DNA of 64,000 nucleotides, from contig JAKUHH010000041.1 of the NCBI GenBank assembly GCA_022701365.1, positions 62,001-126,000 on the forward strand, given 5' to 3'. Source of the DNA: Mycocentrospora acerina. Taxonomy: Eukaryota > Ascomycota > Dothideomycetes > Pleosporales. The translations under genes and the position numbers were made by a program. Under the pieces are notes generated by a model. It saw nothing but the letters and a program-made list of their open reading frames with translations, was not told where the DNA came from and searched no databases. Positions 54,973 through 64,000 of the stretch are shown one piece after another. How positions within the stretch are numbered: position 1 is the stretch's first letter; the number at the start of each line of letters is the position of its first letter.

Positions 54973-56070
54973 ATGGGAAAACTCGGGCGCTTTGCGTGCA
55001 TCTTCACGCCTATGGCGTTGACGCTTCTGTCGCTCATCTGCTTCGTCGTTGTTATGATCGGCCAGGTTGGTGGCAGTGGGAATAAGTCTCCGAGTACGGC
55101 GCTGGGACGCGATTTGTACTTCTTCAAGGTGCGTGGTTTATGGCCCCAAGTCATACTCTGGATGCGCGTGTCATGTGCTAATAGCAACTACAGGCGGATA
55201 CAAGTGGCTTCACTGCAAACCCCACATCAATCGTGGACAAGTTTGAGAACAAGACCAACGTCGAGATTGACAACGATTTGCTCAATGCTCTTCAAGGCGC
55301 TGCCTCTTCCAATGATCTCAAGGACTTCTACAAGGTCGGCCTCTGGAGCTACTGCTCCGGCACCAAGGACACCAACGGCAAGGAGACTATCGACTTCTGC
55401 TCTTCCAGCAAGACGACTTTCTGGTTCAACCCTCTCGATGTGTGGGGTCTCAAGAACACCAGCGCACAGAAGATCCTCGGCGATGATCTGCAAAAGGGCC
55501 TCGATGTGTACAAGAAGGTTTCTGGCTGGATGGTCTGGGCCTTTGTCCTCACCGTCTGCCTAAGCGCCGCCGAATTCATCATCGGCTTCTTTGCCATCTT
55601 CAGCCGCTGGGGTAGCTTCGTTGTAACCATCATCTCCACCGTAAGTCTTCCCCACTCCTCCAATTTATTTCTCTTCGTTGTCTAATCAACCTCTTCACCA
55701 GGCACAAACCATTTTCGCTCTTGCCGCTGCTGCAACCGCAACCGCCATCTATGGCAGTCTCGTCGGCGTCTTCCACTCTGTGCTTGACCCCTACAACATC
55801 GACGCCTCGCTCGGCAGCAAGATGCTGTCCATCCTCTGGCTCGGCGCCGCCTTCTCCATCGGCTCCGGCTTCTTCTGGCTCACCTCCGTGTGCTGCTGCT
55901 CCGGCAAGTCCAACAAGAGCAAGAAGGTCGTCGTCGAGAAGACCCCTTACACCTACGAGAGAGTCGCTAGCCCCGCTTTCCCCCAGCAACAACAGCACAC
56001 TGGGTTCGTGCCTGCGGGCCACGGCCAGAGTGGTACCGCGTACGAGCCCTTCAGGAATCAGCATGTCTAA
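54973..56070 (+). CDS. SUR7/PalI family four-helix membrane protein
   Basis: Three exons: 54973-55128, 55194-55640, 55702-56070; introns 65 and 61 nt, all phase 0; 323 residues. First helix FTPMALTLLSLICFVVVMIGQVGG; then an outer loop with VGLWSYCSG and further cysteines (the W-x-Y-C pattern typical of SUR7/PalI proteins); second helix WMVWAFVLTVCLSAAEFIIGFFAIF; third AQTIFALAAAATATAIYGSLVGVF; fourth MLSILWLGAAFSIGSGFFWLTSVCCC. A Lys/Pro/Tyr-rich cytosolic tail follows. Family members organise eisosomes/MCC plasma-membrane patches and wall synthesis (Sur7) or take part in ambient pH sensing (PalI/Rim9); the short tail makes Sur7-like more likely than the long-tailed PalI. Third-position C-rich codons suggest good expression. 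Confidence 0.9.
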
Positions 56071-56847
56071 AGTACCGACAGCGCGTGTTGGCATGTCGAA
56101 TGCGTAGTGTCTAATTGACTGATGAGTGGGTGGTGGTGATGGTGGTGGGGGCACAGTGAAGCGCGAGTCAAAAAGGTCAAGGTCCGTTTTTTTATGACTT
56201 GCATACATGACATGACCAATCCGGATCCGGGAGACTGCGCTTTTGTTTTGTTCCAAGGCGTTGTTGGTTGATGGGTAGCATGTGCATTGCCTCTTTCTAT
56301 TTTTTATATAACGACTTTATCGGCCTGTATACGGCTTCACAATACGATTGTCTAGATCTGATTGAGTAAAGTAATGTGGTTGTGTGTGTGTGTCTTCCTT
56401 GAATCAAGACGTGTGGTGAGACCTATTGTTGTAGCTGTTGCTTTGATCGTGTCTTTGTTCAGCTGTGTTAATGACCTCCACATGTATACTCATACTCACG
56501 TCAGCACTTGCTTTACTTTATTTCGCAGCCAAGTCGTCATGCCTTCATTTCGTACAGTACTCATACAGAGAGATGACGCTGATGGTCCGGTGTGGCGTCT
56601 AGCCTCTCTGGAAAAAAATACCCTTCCCCTGACAAGGGATCTAATGGTGTGTGTGTGTGTGTGTGTGTGGAGGGAATGTAAAATACCATCTTCTTCTACT
56701 TCTTCTATCAACACTATATAACGTCTATTTCCAAGCATCTGATGTGATCATCCCTTCTTTGGAGAAAACTTCCCTCCCGTATAAACTCTATCTAACCCCC
56801 CACCACCCACTCGCTCTATCCATCCATCCATCCATCCATCCATCTCA
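56071..56847. other. Convergent intergenic region with GT and CATC repeats
   Basis: Between the SUR7-type gene (plus) and the hydrolase gene (minus). Contains GT repeats at 56374-56389 and 56648-56669 and a (CATC)n run at 56817-56842. No gene seen. Confidence 0.6.
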
Positions 56848-57285
56848 TCACCACCCTTCCCTCCCCAACGCCTCGCCCACAACCCCCAAAATCTCCTCCG
56901 CCCGCTCAACCGCAACCTCATGCCCCACCCCCTCCAACACCCGAATGCACACATTCTCCCCACCAACCACATCCTGCACATCCCGCACAAACTCCTCCTT
57001 GACGATAATCCCATCCAGCTCCCCCAGCACGACCCACACTTTCCTCAGCCCCCCTATCTTATTCTCGATATTCTCCCTCACCACATGCCACCGCGGCTTG
57101 TGGTCGTGGACAGGCGCATGTTGGATGGAGGAGATGAATGCCGGTACAAAGCCTACGTGGTGTTTTATTTGCCAGTCCACGACTGCGGAGACGGTGCTGT
57201 GCGGGTGACCGGGGAGAAGTGCGTAATGCGAGGAAGCGTAGACTGCATCTTTTGAGGACTTTGATTCTGCCTTTTCCACTGTTGC

Positions 57286-57321
<36 letters not shown>

Positions 57322-58420
57322 CGCAGTCGTCTCGGGCTCGATGCTTCGTGCCGTCTCTGGGCCTGTCCAGAGTCGCTTGGCGATGAGGCGTTCGGCTAGG
57401 AAGGAGGGGATGGGGCTGTAGGGTGAGTATAGGGCTCGGGATTTCCATGTTGTGTGGGAGCGGCGGATGAGGCCGCCGGGGGCGAGGAGGATCAGCGCGT
57501 GGATGTGGGAGGGGAAGGAGGAGGCGAAGTCTAGGGCTAGGGCGCCGCCGAGGGAGTAGCCGATTAGAGTGATGGGGTGGGAGGCGTTCCAGGCGAGGGG
57601 GGAGGACGAGAGGACGAGGTGGATTTGAGTGGTGTAGAGGGTGGAGGTGTAAGGGTGGGTGGTGGGGGAGGGACCGGAGGAGTAGCCACGGCCGAAGAGG
57701 TCTGTGAGATGGTGAGTTTTTTGTGGTTGATGAGTCTTGAAGTGAGTATAGAGTTTGAATAAATCGTGAAGAATAGAGAAGCATTTGGATGAGTGGGAGG
57801 ACGAGAGAGACATAAAAAATGGCAACATTGAACGCCAAGTTGAGCCCAGGATTTGAATTGAATGTATTTGTATGTTTCATTGAATTTGAAAGGCCATTTG
57901 TGAGGACATGGATTGCAGTCAACTGCAGGTAGTGTGCATACACGGCTCTTCCGGATTGCTCAACAATGAAGAAGACTGATCAGAGCAGAAACAGCACAAA
58001 AAGGTGAAAAGTGAACCTACCGAACATCATCACTCGACATCCCTTGCCAACAAGCTTGTGTGCCAAATCTGACAATGCAATACATGGTGTTGATATACCG
58101 TGGACGAGCAATATCTTTTCGCCATCCTCAGGTCCCCATTCATATACTCGAATACTGCCATATGGGGACTGGACATCTCTAGCTCCTGGCAGTGCATCTG
58201 GAGGATATGGCAGCTTTTCAATTTCCTTTGCGGATAGATGGGGTAGAACTGTTTCCAAAGGAGACGGGATAACCCTGGGTTTGTTTGATCTAAAGGTACT
58301 CGAGAATGTTCTCAGCAGCAGTAGACTTCCGACAGAAGCCGCGCCCACGAGAAGATAGAAACGTGGGGTGAGCAATCTGGAATGGGGCGAGGCGGCTAGT
58401 GAAGTGAGAATCCTGGCCAT
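56848..58420 (-). CDS. Membrane-anchored alpha/beta hydrolase
   Basis: Two exons on minus: 58420-58021 and 57701-56848, separated by a 319-nt intron (GTAGGT...ACAG), long for this window; 417 residues. The ATG at 58420 is in acaccATGGCC. The N-terminus has one hydrophobic helix (FYLLVGAASVGSLLLL). The fold is clear: ILLVHGISTPC (strand and oxyanion HG), the splice-restored RVMMFDLFGRGYSSGP, the nucleophile elbow IGYSLGG with Ser183, GELDG for the acid and GVGHEV for the base His. It resembles fungal lipid/ester hydrolases of the MGL/ABHD6 type, but the substrate is undetermined. A run of about 12 Thr (ACA repeats, 57283-57320) interrupts the cap region. It probably sits on an internal membrane with the hydrolase in the cytosol. 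Confidence 0.85.
57283..57320 (-). repeat. (ACA)n coding microsatellite (poly-Thr)
   Basis: A pure run of about 12 triplets (TTG on plus) within exon 2 of the hydrolase gene, translated as poly-Thr between ETTAT and TVEKAES. Confidence 0.92.
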
Positions 58421-59094
58421 GGTGTTTCGAAATGTTGTACCTCACAGCTGCTGTGTGGCCAATGGCAAGCAGGTGTAACACTCAAATAGAAGACGGTCAT
58501 GGTGTGGTAGAGGATCAGCTGCAGAAGGCGCTAATTTGCGCCACTAGGAAATCGGCGGGATTACCCTCCATGCAGTGACGCGAATAGGCAAGGGGAGCTG
58601 GGATTTCTTTTCAAAGCACGCACGGAATTTGCATTTGGACCGTAGCGGAGGCCACTTTTCGACTGCACGGCAATGCTGCAACGAATGCGAACGCGCAAGT
58701 CGGGGCGCTAGTGCGTCGGGCCAAGGCTGCCGATCAGCCAGGTTAGCTAGCTGACATCTATGTACAGCTCGTGGCTGAGCGTGCGTCTCCTCACTGCCGT
58801 CTGCTGATGGCGCATGTCTACGGCACCTGAAGAACTCAGCCCCTTATAAACTGTCCAGCGCTGCTGTTGCTTTTGGATTCTCCTCCGCCCTCGCGCGTCT
58901 CGCTGGGAGAGCCGCTTGTCTTGAGCCTACCGCCGAAACATTGACGACCCACGTTTGACAACCCCATTGACATCACCCCCCTCCTCCTCCGCTATTTAGT
59001 GCGCACGTCTCCTCACCGCAAAACGCAGCGCAACCTTCGTGTGAGAATATTTATTGAAAGCCTGAACGGGCGTGTGTGGATGAGGTAGTGCGCC
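58421..59094. other. Divergent promoter between hydrolase and PAP2 genes
   Basis: A 674-bp region shared by divergent genes. A TATA-like TTATAAA occurs at about 58854-58860, some 235 bp before the PAP2 ATG, followed by CT/AC-rich leader. No gene seen. Confidence 0.5.
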
Positions 59095-60921
59095 ATGGAG
59101 CAGTGGACATCGAACAAGCTCCCGGAGCGTCTTCCCTTCTCCAAGAAGCGGCTCCCCAAGAAGGTCATATTCTCGTGCGTAAAGCGTGGCCCCCGTGATT
59201 GATGTCTGGAGAGCCTACGTCTGACAACCGCAGATACATCATCGACTACTTCATCATCTTGTAAGCGACCGTCCGCTCTTTCCGCAGCACGCGACCTCCT
59301 TCCCCAGTCAACTAACGGGTGCCCCTCGCAGCTTCCTCATCGGAATCTTCGCGATTGTCGACAAGATCGAGCCTTTCCACCAGCCTTTTTCGCTCCAGAA
59401 CTACACCCTTCATTACCCCTTCGCCGTCAAGGAGCGCGTGCCCGTCATATGGCTATGCGTCTATGTCGTGGCAGTCCCGGCTGCAATCATTGCCTTCTAT
59501 ACCATGGTCATTGATGGCCTGTTTTCGCACCAAACAGCCATGCCATCGGGCAGGACTGGGCTGAAGCGCATGAGTGGCAGATATAGGTTCAAGGACCGAC
59601 TGTGGGAGCTGAACTGTGGCATTCTAGGCTTGGGACTGGCTGTCGGGGCGGCATTTACCGTTACCGGTGCCCTGAAGAATGCCATTGGAAAGCCGCGACC
59701 TGACATTATCGACCGGTAGGTCAATCAAAAGAGGACGTAATTACCCATGTGCTGAAATACATCAGATGCAACATGAAGGACCACTGGCCCGCAGATTGGG
59801 GTGTTGCCAACTTCACTCTAGCTACCGTCAACATGTGCCACCAGACCGACAACCGGATTCTGCAGGACGGGTTCAAAAGCTTTCCTTCTGGACACAGCAG
59901 CAGTACGTTGAATACCTGCACCTGAAGATTCATCTAACTCGTCGTAGCTGCGTTTGCTGGCTGCTTCTATCTTTCCCTCTACCTCGCTGCGAAACTGCAC
60001 GTCATGGACGCAAAGGGCGAGGTCTGGAGGACATTCCTCGTCCTAGTTCCTACCCTTGGTGCCGCTGTCATTGCTGGCACACGCATAATGGACGCTCGCC
60101 ATCATCCCTTCGACGTGATTTTTGGCAGCCTTCTCGGAATACTAGTGGGCTGGGCTTCGTACCGGCAATACTTTCCTCCTGTGTCAGAAACATGGCGCAA
60201 GGGGCGCGCCTATCCAATTCGTGCCTGGGGCCGTGGTCCTGCAGCTCCTCCTCAACCACCTCCTACTATTATGATTGACGAAGACGTGCAACCGCTTCGC
60301 TCTATGAGTAAGCCAGACGAGGAGCGTGGCGCTGCATCTGGATTCTCGTCAAACGTTGCCCTGACTGAGGACATGGAGCATAGCGGAAACGTTTTCCGTC
60401 AACAAATATCCAATTCACAACGAAGACGCAATCAGGATGCTCCATATGGAGTGGATCGGAGCGACACACTAGCATCGAGTAACTACCGCACCGAAACAAT
60501 GGACTCGACTTATCGCTCGGGTACTCTCAACTCAACAATGTCAAGCAAAGTCAACAAGTACCAAGATCAGATGCCGGCTCCGAATCCTTTCGCTGCTGAT
60601 GCTGCGCGCCAGCATCGGGCGGAAACATATGACTATTCATCCTCTGAAGAGGAAGACAACTATGAGCTTCAGCAAACGTATACACTCTCGACTCCTCAGG
60701 CTGGTGTCTATAATCCAGTTTCTGGCCGATTCGCAGACACAGGTTACCATGCTGCATCAGGCATATCACCCAACCCCACGCCTCCACCTCCACCTCAGCT
60801 CAATACCGTTTTACCTCAGCAGCACTCAATGATGTCGCCAACTGGGGACTTGAGCGAAAGGAGAGATGGTGCGCCGCCTCCTCCACCACATGCTGTGGGG
60901 ACAACGCCGAATCGTATTTGA
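59095..60921 (+). CDS. PAP2-family lipid phosphate phosphatase (DPP1/LPP type)
   Basis: Five exons: 59095-59174, 59234-59260, 59332-59715, 59766-59902, 59948-60921; introns 59, 71, 50, 45 nt; exon 2 is only 27 nt; 533 residues. The ATG is in gcgccATGG. Transmembrane segments include YIIDYFIIFFLIGIFAIV and VIWLCVYVVAVPAAIIAFYTMVI. The phosphatase signature is complete: KNAIGKPRPD (motif 1), FPSGHSS (motif 2, made by splicing at SSA/TAF), TRIMDARHHPFDV (motif 3, with Thr in the usual Ser place). It dephosphorylates phosphatidate, diacylglycerol pyrophosphate or related lipids; the active site usually faces the lumen or outside. A disordered cytosolic tail of ~230 residues, Pro/Ser/Asn-rich with an acidic YDYSSSEEEDNYEL patch, is much longer than in yeast Dpp1 and may regulate or localise it. 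Confidence 0.93.
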
Positions 60922-61469
60922 GATGTGAATGAACCAGGGCTTGTATTATTGATTGGCTCTACCATGAATATCGGATCAAAGTATGTGATGGAAAGTTCCA
61001 TGTTGCTATTTTCCCTCTGTTCATTAGAGAAGCCTTTGTTTTGAACGGAGACGACGGCGTGTTTTGCATATTTTCTTTTGGCTTCAGTGGGGAGTGGGGA
61101 GTTTTCTTCACATTAGGACCGGGGAGGCTTTTTACTCTGAACAATGGGAGTTTTGGAATATGAGCATCTTACCAAACCTTTTTTTTTGCGACGCATCCTT
61201 TGAAGATGAGAACGATCTGCGTGTGTGTGTGTGTGTGGTGTCTGGACAGCCTTTCGTGAAATCATTGGCTAGGAAACGTTGTGCGTTCAGGGCTTGCAGC
61301 CTTTACCACATCAGCATCGATATGCATGGCTTTCCCAACGAGCCTTGAGACAAGCATAATTCATAGGCTTTAGCCCCCGCAAGACCTTTGGCCTCACAGA
61401 AATGCCTCAGCCTTGTGTGAACTAAAGTGTAAGTCGGCTTTAGCCTTTGCAGCTTCCTCCCTCTGAAAG
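60922..61469. other. Intergenic; promoter of RBR ligase gene
   Basis: 3' region of the PAP2 gene and 5' leader of the RBR gene. Contains a GT run at 61219-61237. No gene recognised. Confidence 0.5.
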
Positions 61470-64000
61470 ATGTACACCATGCTAAACTTCCCATTCTTCT
61501 CACGATTCAAGAAACCGAAGCAAGAGCCTGACTCGGCCGCAATCTACCCCCAGTTCGGAGCAGAGAGGGGGTCCACTCATTCACAGCCTAACGGAGCGCG
61601 CAGGGTTGAGAATTGCGATGAAGGGTATGCGTTGTATGATCTTAAGCCCCTCGTTGTCTGCCCGCCTGCATCGCAGCAACTAGAAAGATCGCTAGATCCC
61701 TCGTCCCCGGACAAGTGGCAAGTCAAAGCATCCAGCACGTTTCCCACCGAAGTTCCGGCGCCGCCCCAGAAGACGTCTAGACTGCGACTGAGAAGGCGGT
61801 CAGTGTTTGAAAACGCACCACCTACGAGCGTACTAGATACATCTCCTGCATTTTCGTCGCCCAAGTCTTGCTCAGCCAGTGCATTTGCTGCGGGGAAAGA
61901 GACGATTGATCACGTGGCTGCGCGACAGACGACGTCACAACCTGCTGCTTCTCACGCGTGTTCCATTCTACCCAACGAAGATAGAGTCACTCGTAACTTG
62001 GACGATCCTCCACGTTATAATTTACAACGACCACGGTCCGTCACAAGGAGGCCAGCACAAACACCAAGAAGCCGTGTTAGTGAAGATTCGCTCGTGAAGA
62101 GGTTGGAGAAACTGAATGCCAAAGATCCACTGACTGAGAGGTCCGCTCGGCTGAGGTCACAAAACGAGATACTGCAGCCGCTTCTCTTACCTTTTACTTC
62201 GGCGCAATCGGCATCAAACCCACTTCACAACCAACCCCTCAGCGCAGCTGGATTAGTTTTGGACAACATGACCAAAAACACTACATCTCTGCTGGAGAAA
62301 GAGCGAGAGCGGCGGGGTGATCGAACCCTGCATAGAGGCGATGCACGCCGACGGAGGAAGTCTGGCAGAACTACGGAAACCAGAGATGAACATGACGATA
62401 GCGAACAAGTGCTGCCAGTCCCGGCACGACATACTCGAAGGCCACACCGACGACGAAAAGTCCCCGAGCGTGAAGATGAAGACGATGGCGGGATCTCGCT
62501 GGAAAACACCAAACGTCCCGCGACCAATTTCAGCAGCGTCAACTACTTTCAAAAACAAAAGCGCCGTAATGTACTGCCGCGTCCACGGCGATCTCGTCTT
62601 ACATCTGTGACACAGAGTGTCGCCCGGCGGAATCTAAGTCTCAGCAGTAACAGTAGTAACAGTAGTGATAGTAGCTCGGACGGCGAACTTACACCGGAGA
62701 GTTCAGATGAGGCATCCCGTTCAGAGACTGTAAGTCGTGTGAAACGAATGAATGAACAGACCAGAACTTCGGCACCGGCACCGGCATCTCAAGATCGATT
62801 CAAAATAGACGATGAAAAGTCATCTAATTCCCAAGAAGAGCAAGATCGACAGTTTGCTCTACGAATTCAGCGGGAGGAGGAAAAAAGTTACAACCAACGC
62901 CATGATTCGCTCTTCTCACAACTGTGGTCGGTAGCAATGGATGCGTCAGGCTCGCGATCAGTAGTTGGCGGGAGAAGAGTATCCTCAAGAGGGTTTCTCA
63001 GCAGGAATCGCACTTTTGCACATCATGGAACGCGAGAAGATCCTATCAACCTGGACTCAGACTCAGATTCAGATTCAGATTCGGACAGCGACTCAGATGA
63101 TGAGTCTGCTGCAGATGCTACAAGTCGTCAAGGTAGCCCGAATCTATACGGGAACTTTGGAGATCCCATGGATCTTGATAATTCCGATTCTGATCTAGAC
63201 GCTCGTATGGATTCAAAGAACGATGAGAGCATCTCTCGAAACAGAGCCCAGTCAGAGCTTCGTGATGCAGAGATGGCCAGGGCACTTCAAGACGAAGAAG
63301 ACCAACGCCATCGAGAAACATCACCAAACCATCGCGAATGTGCCGTCTGCAGTGACAGCGTTTCGATAGCGGAGCTGCCCTCTCTTGCCAACTGTCCCCA
63401 CCAGCCACAAACATGCGCCGAATGCTACGGGGTATGGATCACAACTCAGCTTCGCGAAAGCAGCTGGAGAGAAGTCAAGTGCCCAGCAAGCGAATGCAAG
63501 GTCATGTTGATGTACCATGAAATTCAGCAGTATGCATCTCCCGAGATCTTTGAGCAGTACGACACATTCAGCGCCCGCGCCGTGTTCAGCGAGGACCCAA
63601 ACTTCCGCTGGTGTCGCGCCGAGGGCTGCAAGTCTGGGCAGTTTCACGATGGTGGACAGGAGGGAAACATTTTTACATGTGCGGCGTGTAGGCTGAAGGT
63701 CTGCATTGTGCACGAAGATACATGGCATGAAGGAGAGACGTGCGAAGAGTACGAATATAGAAAGAGTGGCAGGAAAGAGCAAGACCAAATAGCACAGGAG
63801 GAAGCGAGTCTAAGGGCCATTGGCAAGTCTTCGAAGAAATGTCCTGGACCTGGGTGTGTGTATAACATTGAGAAGAACGAGGGGTGCGACCATATGACGT
63901 GTAAGTACATGGATTGCACATATGTAAAGGCGTTTCTTGTGACTGACGATGGTGTAGGTTCAAAGTGTCGATATGAGTTTTGCTGGATATGCCTTTGCAA
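61470..64000 (+). CDS. RBR-type E3 ubiquitin ligase (RING1-IBR-RING2), cut by window end
   Basis: Exon 1 61470-63900 (810 codons plus one base), 57-nt intron 63901-63957 (GTAAGT...TGTAG), exon 2 from 63958 to the window edge; the 3' end is missing. Starts at ATG 61470 or 61479. About 600 residues are disordered: Arg-rich, SSNSSNSSDSSS near 395, and an Asp-Ser run near 530. RING1 begins at Cys624 (CAVCSDSVS) with CPHQPQTCAEC and CPASEC. The IBR region has WCRAEGCKSGQ, FTCAACRLKVC and HEGETCEEY. RING2 starts KKCPGPGC; the splice joins HMTC to SKCRYEFCWIC. Cys806 in NEGCDHMTC is at the position of the thioester cysteine of RBR ligases. It should take ubiquitin from an E2 onto this Cys and pass it to substrate. 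Substrate and subfamily are unclear. Confidence 0.92.
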   Translation, partial: MYTMLNFPFFSRFKKPKQEPDSAAIYPQFGAERGSTHSQPNGARRVENCDEGYALYDLKPLVVCPPASQQLERSLDPSSPDKWQVKASSTFPTEVPAPPQKTSRLRLRRRSVFENAPPTSVLDTSPAFSSPKSCSASAFAAGKETIDHVAARQTTSQPAASHACSILPNEDRVTRNLDDPPRYNLQRPRSVTRRPAQTPRSRVSEDSLVKRLEKLNAKDPLTERSARLRSQNEILQPLLLPFTSAQSASNPLHNQPLSAAGLVLDNMTKNTTSLLEKERERRGDRTLHRGDARRRRKSGRTTETRDEHDDSEQVLPVPARHTRRPHRRRKVPEREDEDDGGISLENTKRPATNFSSVNYFQKQKRRNVLPRPRRSRLTSVTQSVARRNLSLSSNSSNSSDSSSDGELTPESSDEASRSETVSRVKRMNEQTRTSAPAPASQDRFKIDDEKSSNSQEEQDRQFALRIQREEEKSYNQRHDSLFSQLWSVAMDASGSRSVVGGRRVSSRGFLSRNRTFAHHGTREDPINLDSDSDSDSDSDSDSDDESAADATSRQGSPNLYGNFGDPMDLDNSDSDLDARMDSKNDESISRNRAQSELRDAEMARALQDEEDQRHRETSPNHRECAVCSDSVSIAELPSLANCPHQPQTCAECYGVWITTQLRESSWREVKCPASECKVMLMYHEIQQYASPEIFEQYDTFSARAVFSEDPNFRWCRAEGCKSGQFHDGGQEGNIFTCAACRLKVCIVHEDTWHEGETCEEYEYRKSGRKEQDQIAQEEASLRAIGKSSKKCPGPGCVYNIEKNEGCDHMTCKYMDCTYVKAFLVTDDGVGSKCRYEFCWICLC

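Noticed and set aside
57059..57943. 294-residue minus frame over the hydrolase
   Set aside because: Shadow of the alpha/beta hydrolase exon 2; contains poly-Asn from the ACA repeat and no fold motif.

Overview
The window is nuclear DNA of a filamentous ascomycete fungus, most likely a dothideomycete of the Pleosporales type; the lineage is an inference from gene content. The evidence is: monocistronic genes on both strands, many GT-AG introns of about 45-85 nt, zinc-cluster transcription factors, a SAT4-type seven-helix membrane protein, a SUR7/PalI protein and a GPI-anchored GH18 chitinase. Gene models were spliced by hand from reading frames, splice consensus and protein-family continuity. 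No tRNA, rRNA, CRISPR array, prophage or intact transposon was seen.

Layout. 1-5.8 kb: a fungal ADP-ribosyltransferase-fold protein, then a five-exon RGS-LOV photoreceptor. 6.6-10.5 kb: the NatB catalytic subunit Naa20 and a long glutamine-rich coiled-coil protein, both on minus. 12.6-16.6 kb: a 1298-residue GH18 chitinase with a long Ser/Thr repeat stalk and GPI signal. 18.6-24.1 kb: an MFS transporter followed by a Zn2Cys6 regulator, both on plus. 25.4-26.3 kb: an unrecognised secreted or membrane protein. 28.0-33.9 kb: a second Zn2Cys6 regulator and a second MFS transporter, both on minus. 35.3-40.4 kb: a 1-Cys peroxiredoxin and a Kelch/BTB protein. 40.5-44.4 kb: AT-rich ground with a broken CUE-domain gene. 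44.4-48.7 kb: a 107-residue membrane protein and the SAT4-type protein. 51.1-56.1 kb: peptide:N-glycanase and a SUR7/PalI protein. 56.8-61 kb: a membrane-anchored alpha/beta hydrolase and a PAP2 lipid phosphatase. 61.5-64 kb: an RBR E3 ubiquitin ligase that runs off the window.

How it works together. Most genes look like independent housekeeping or signalling genes. Themes are light and G-protein signalling (RGS-LOV), protein N-terminal acetylation, deglycosylation and ubiquitination (Naa20, PNG1, RBR), cell surface (chitinase, SUR7), membrane lipid turnover (PAP2, hydrolase) and export under zinc-cluster control (two transporter/regulator pairs). No polyketide synthase or NRPS is present, so this is not a secondary-metabolite cluster.

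The strongest biology is the RGS-LOV photoreceptor. Other points for a second look are the ART-fold protein, a zinc cluster assembled across a 22-nt micro-exon, stop-free introns of 3n length inside metal-binding motifs, an Arg in place of Gly in the Naa20 acetyl-CoA loop, and the decaying CUE gene.
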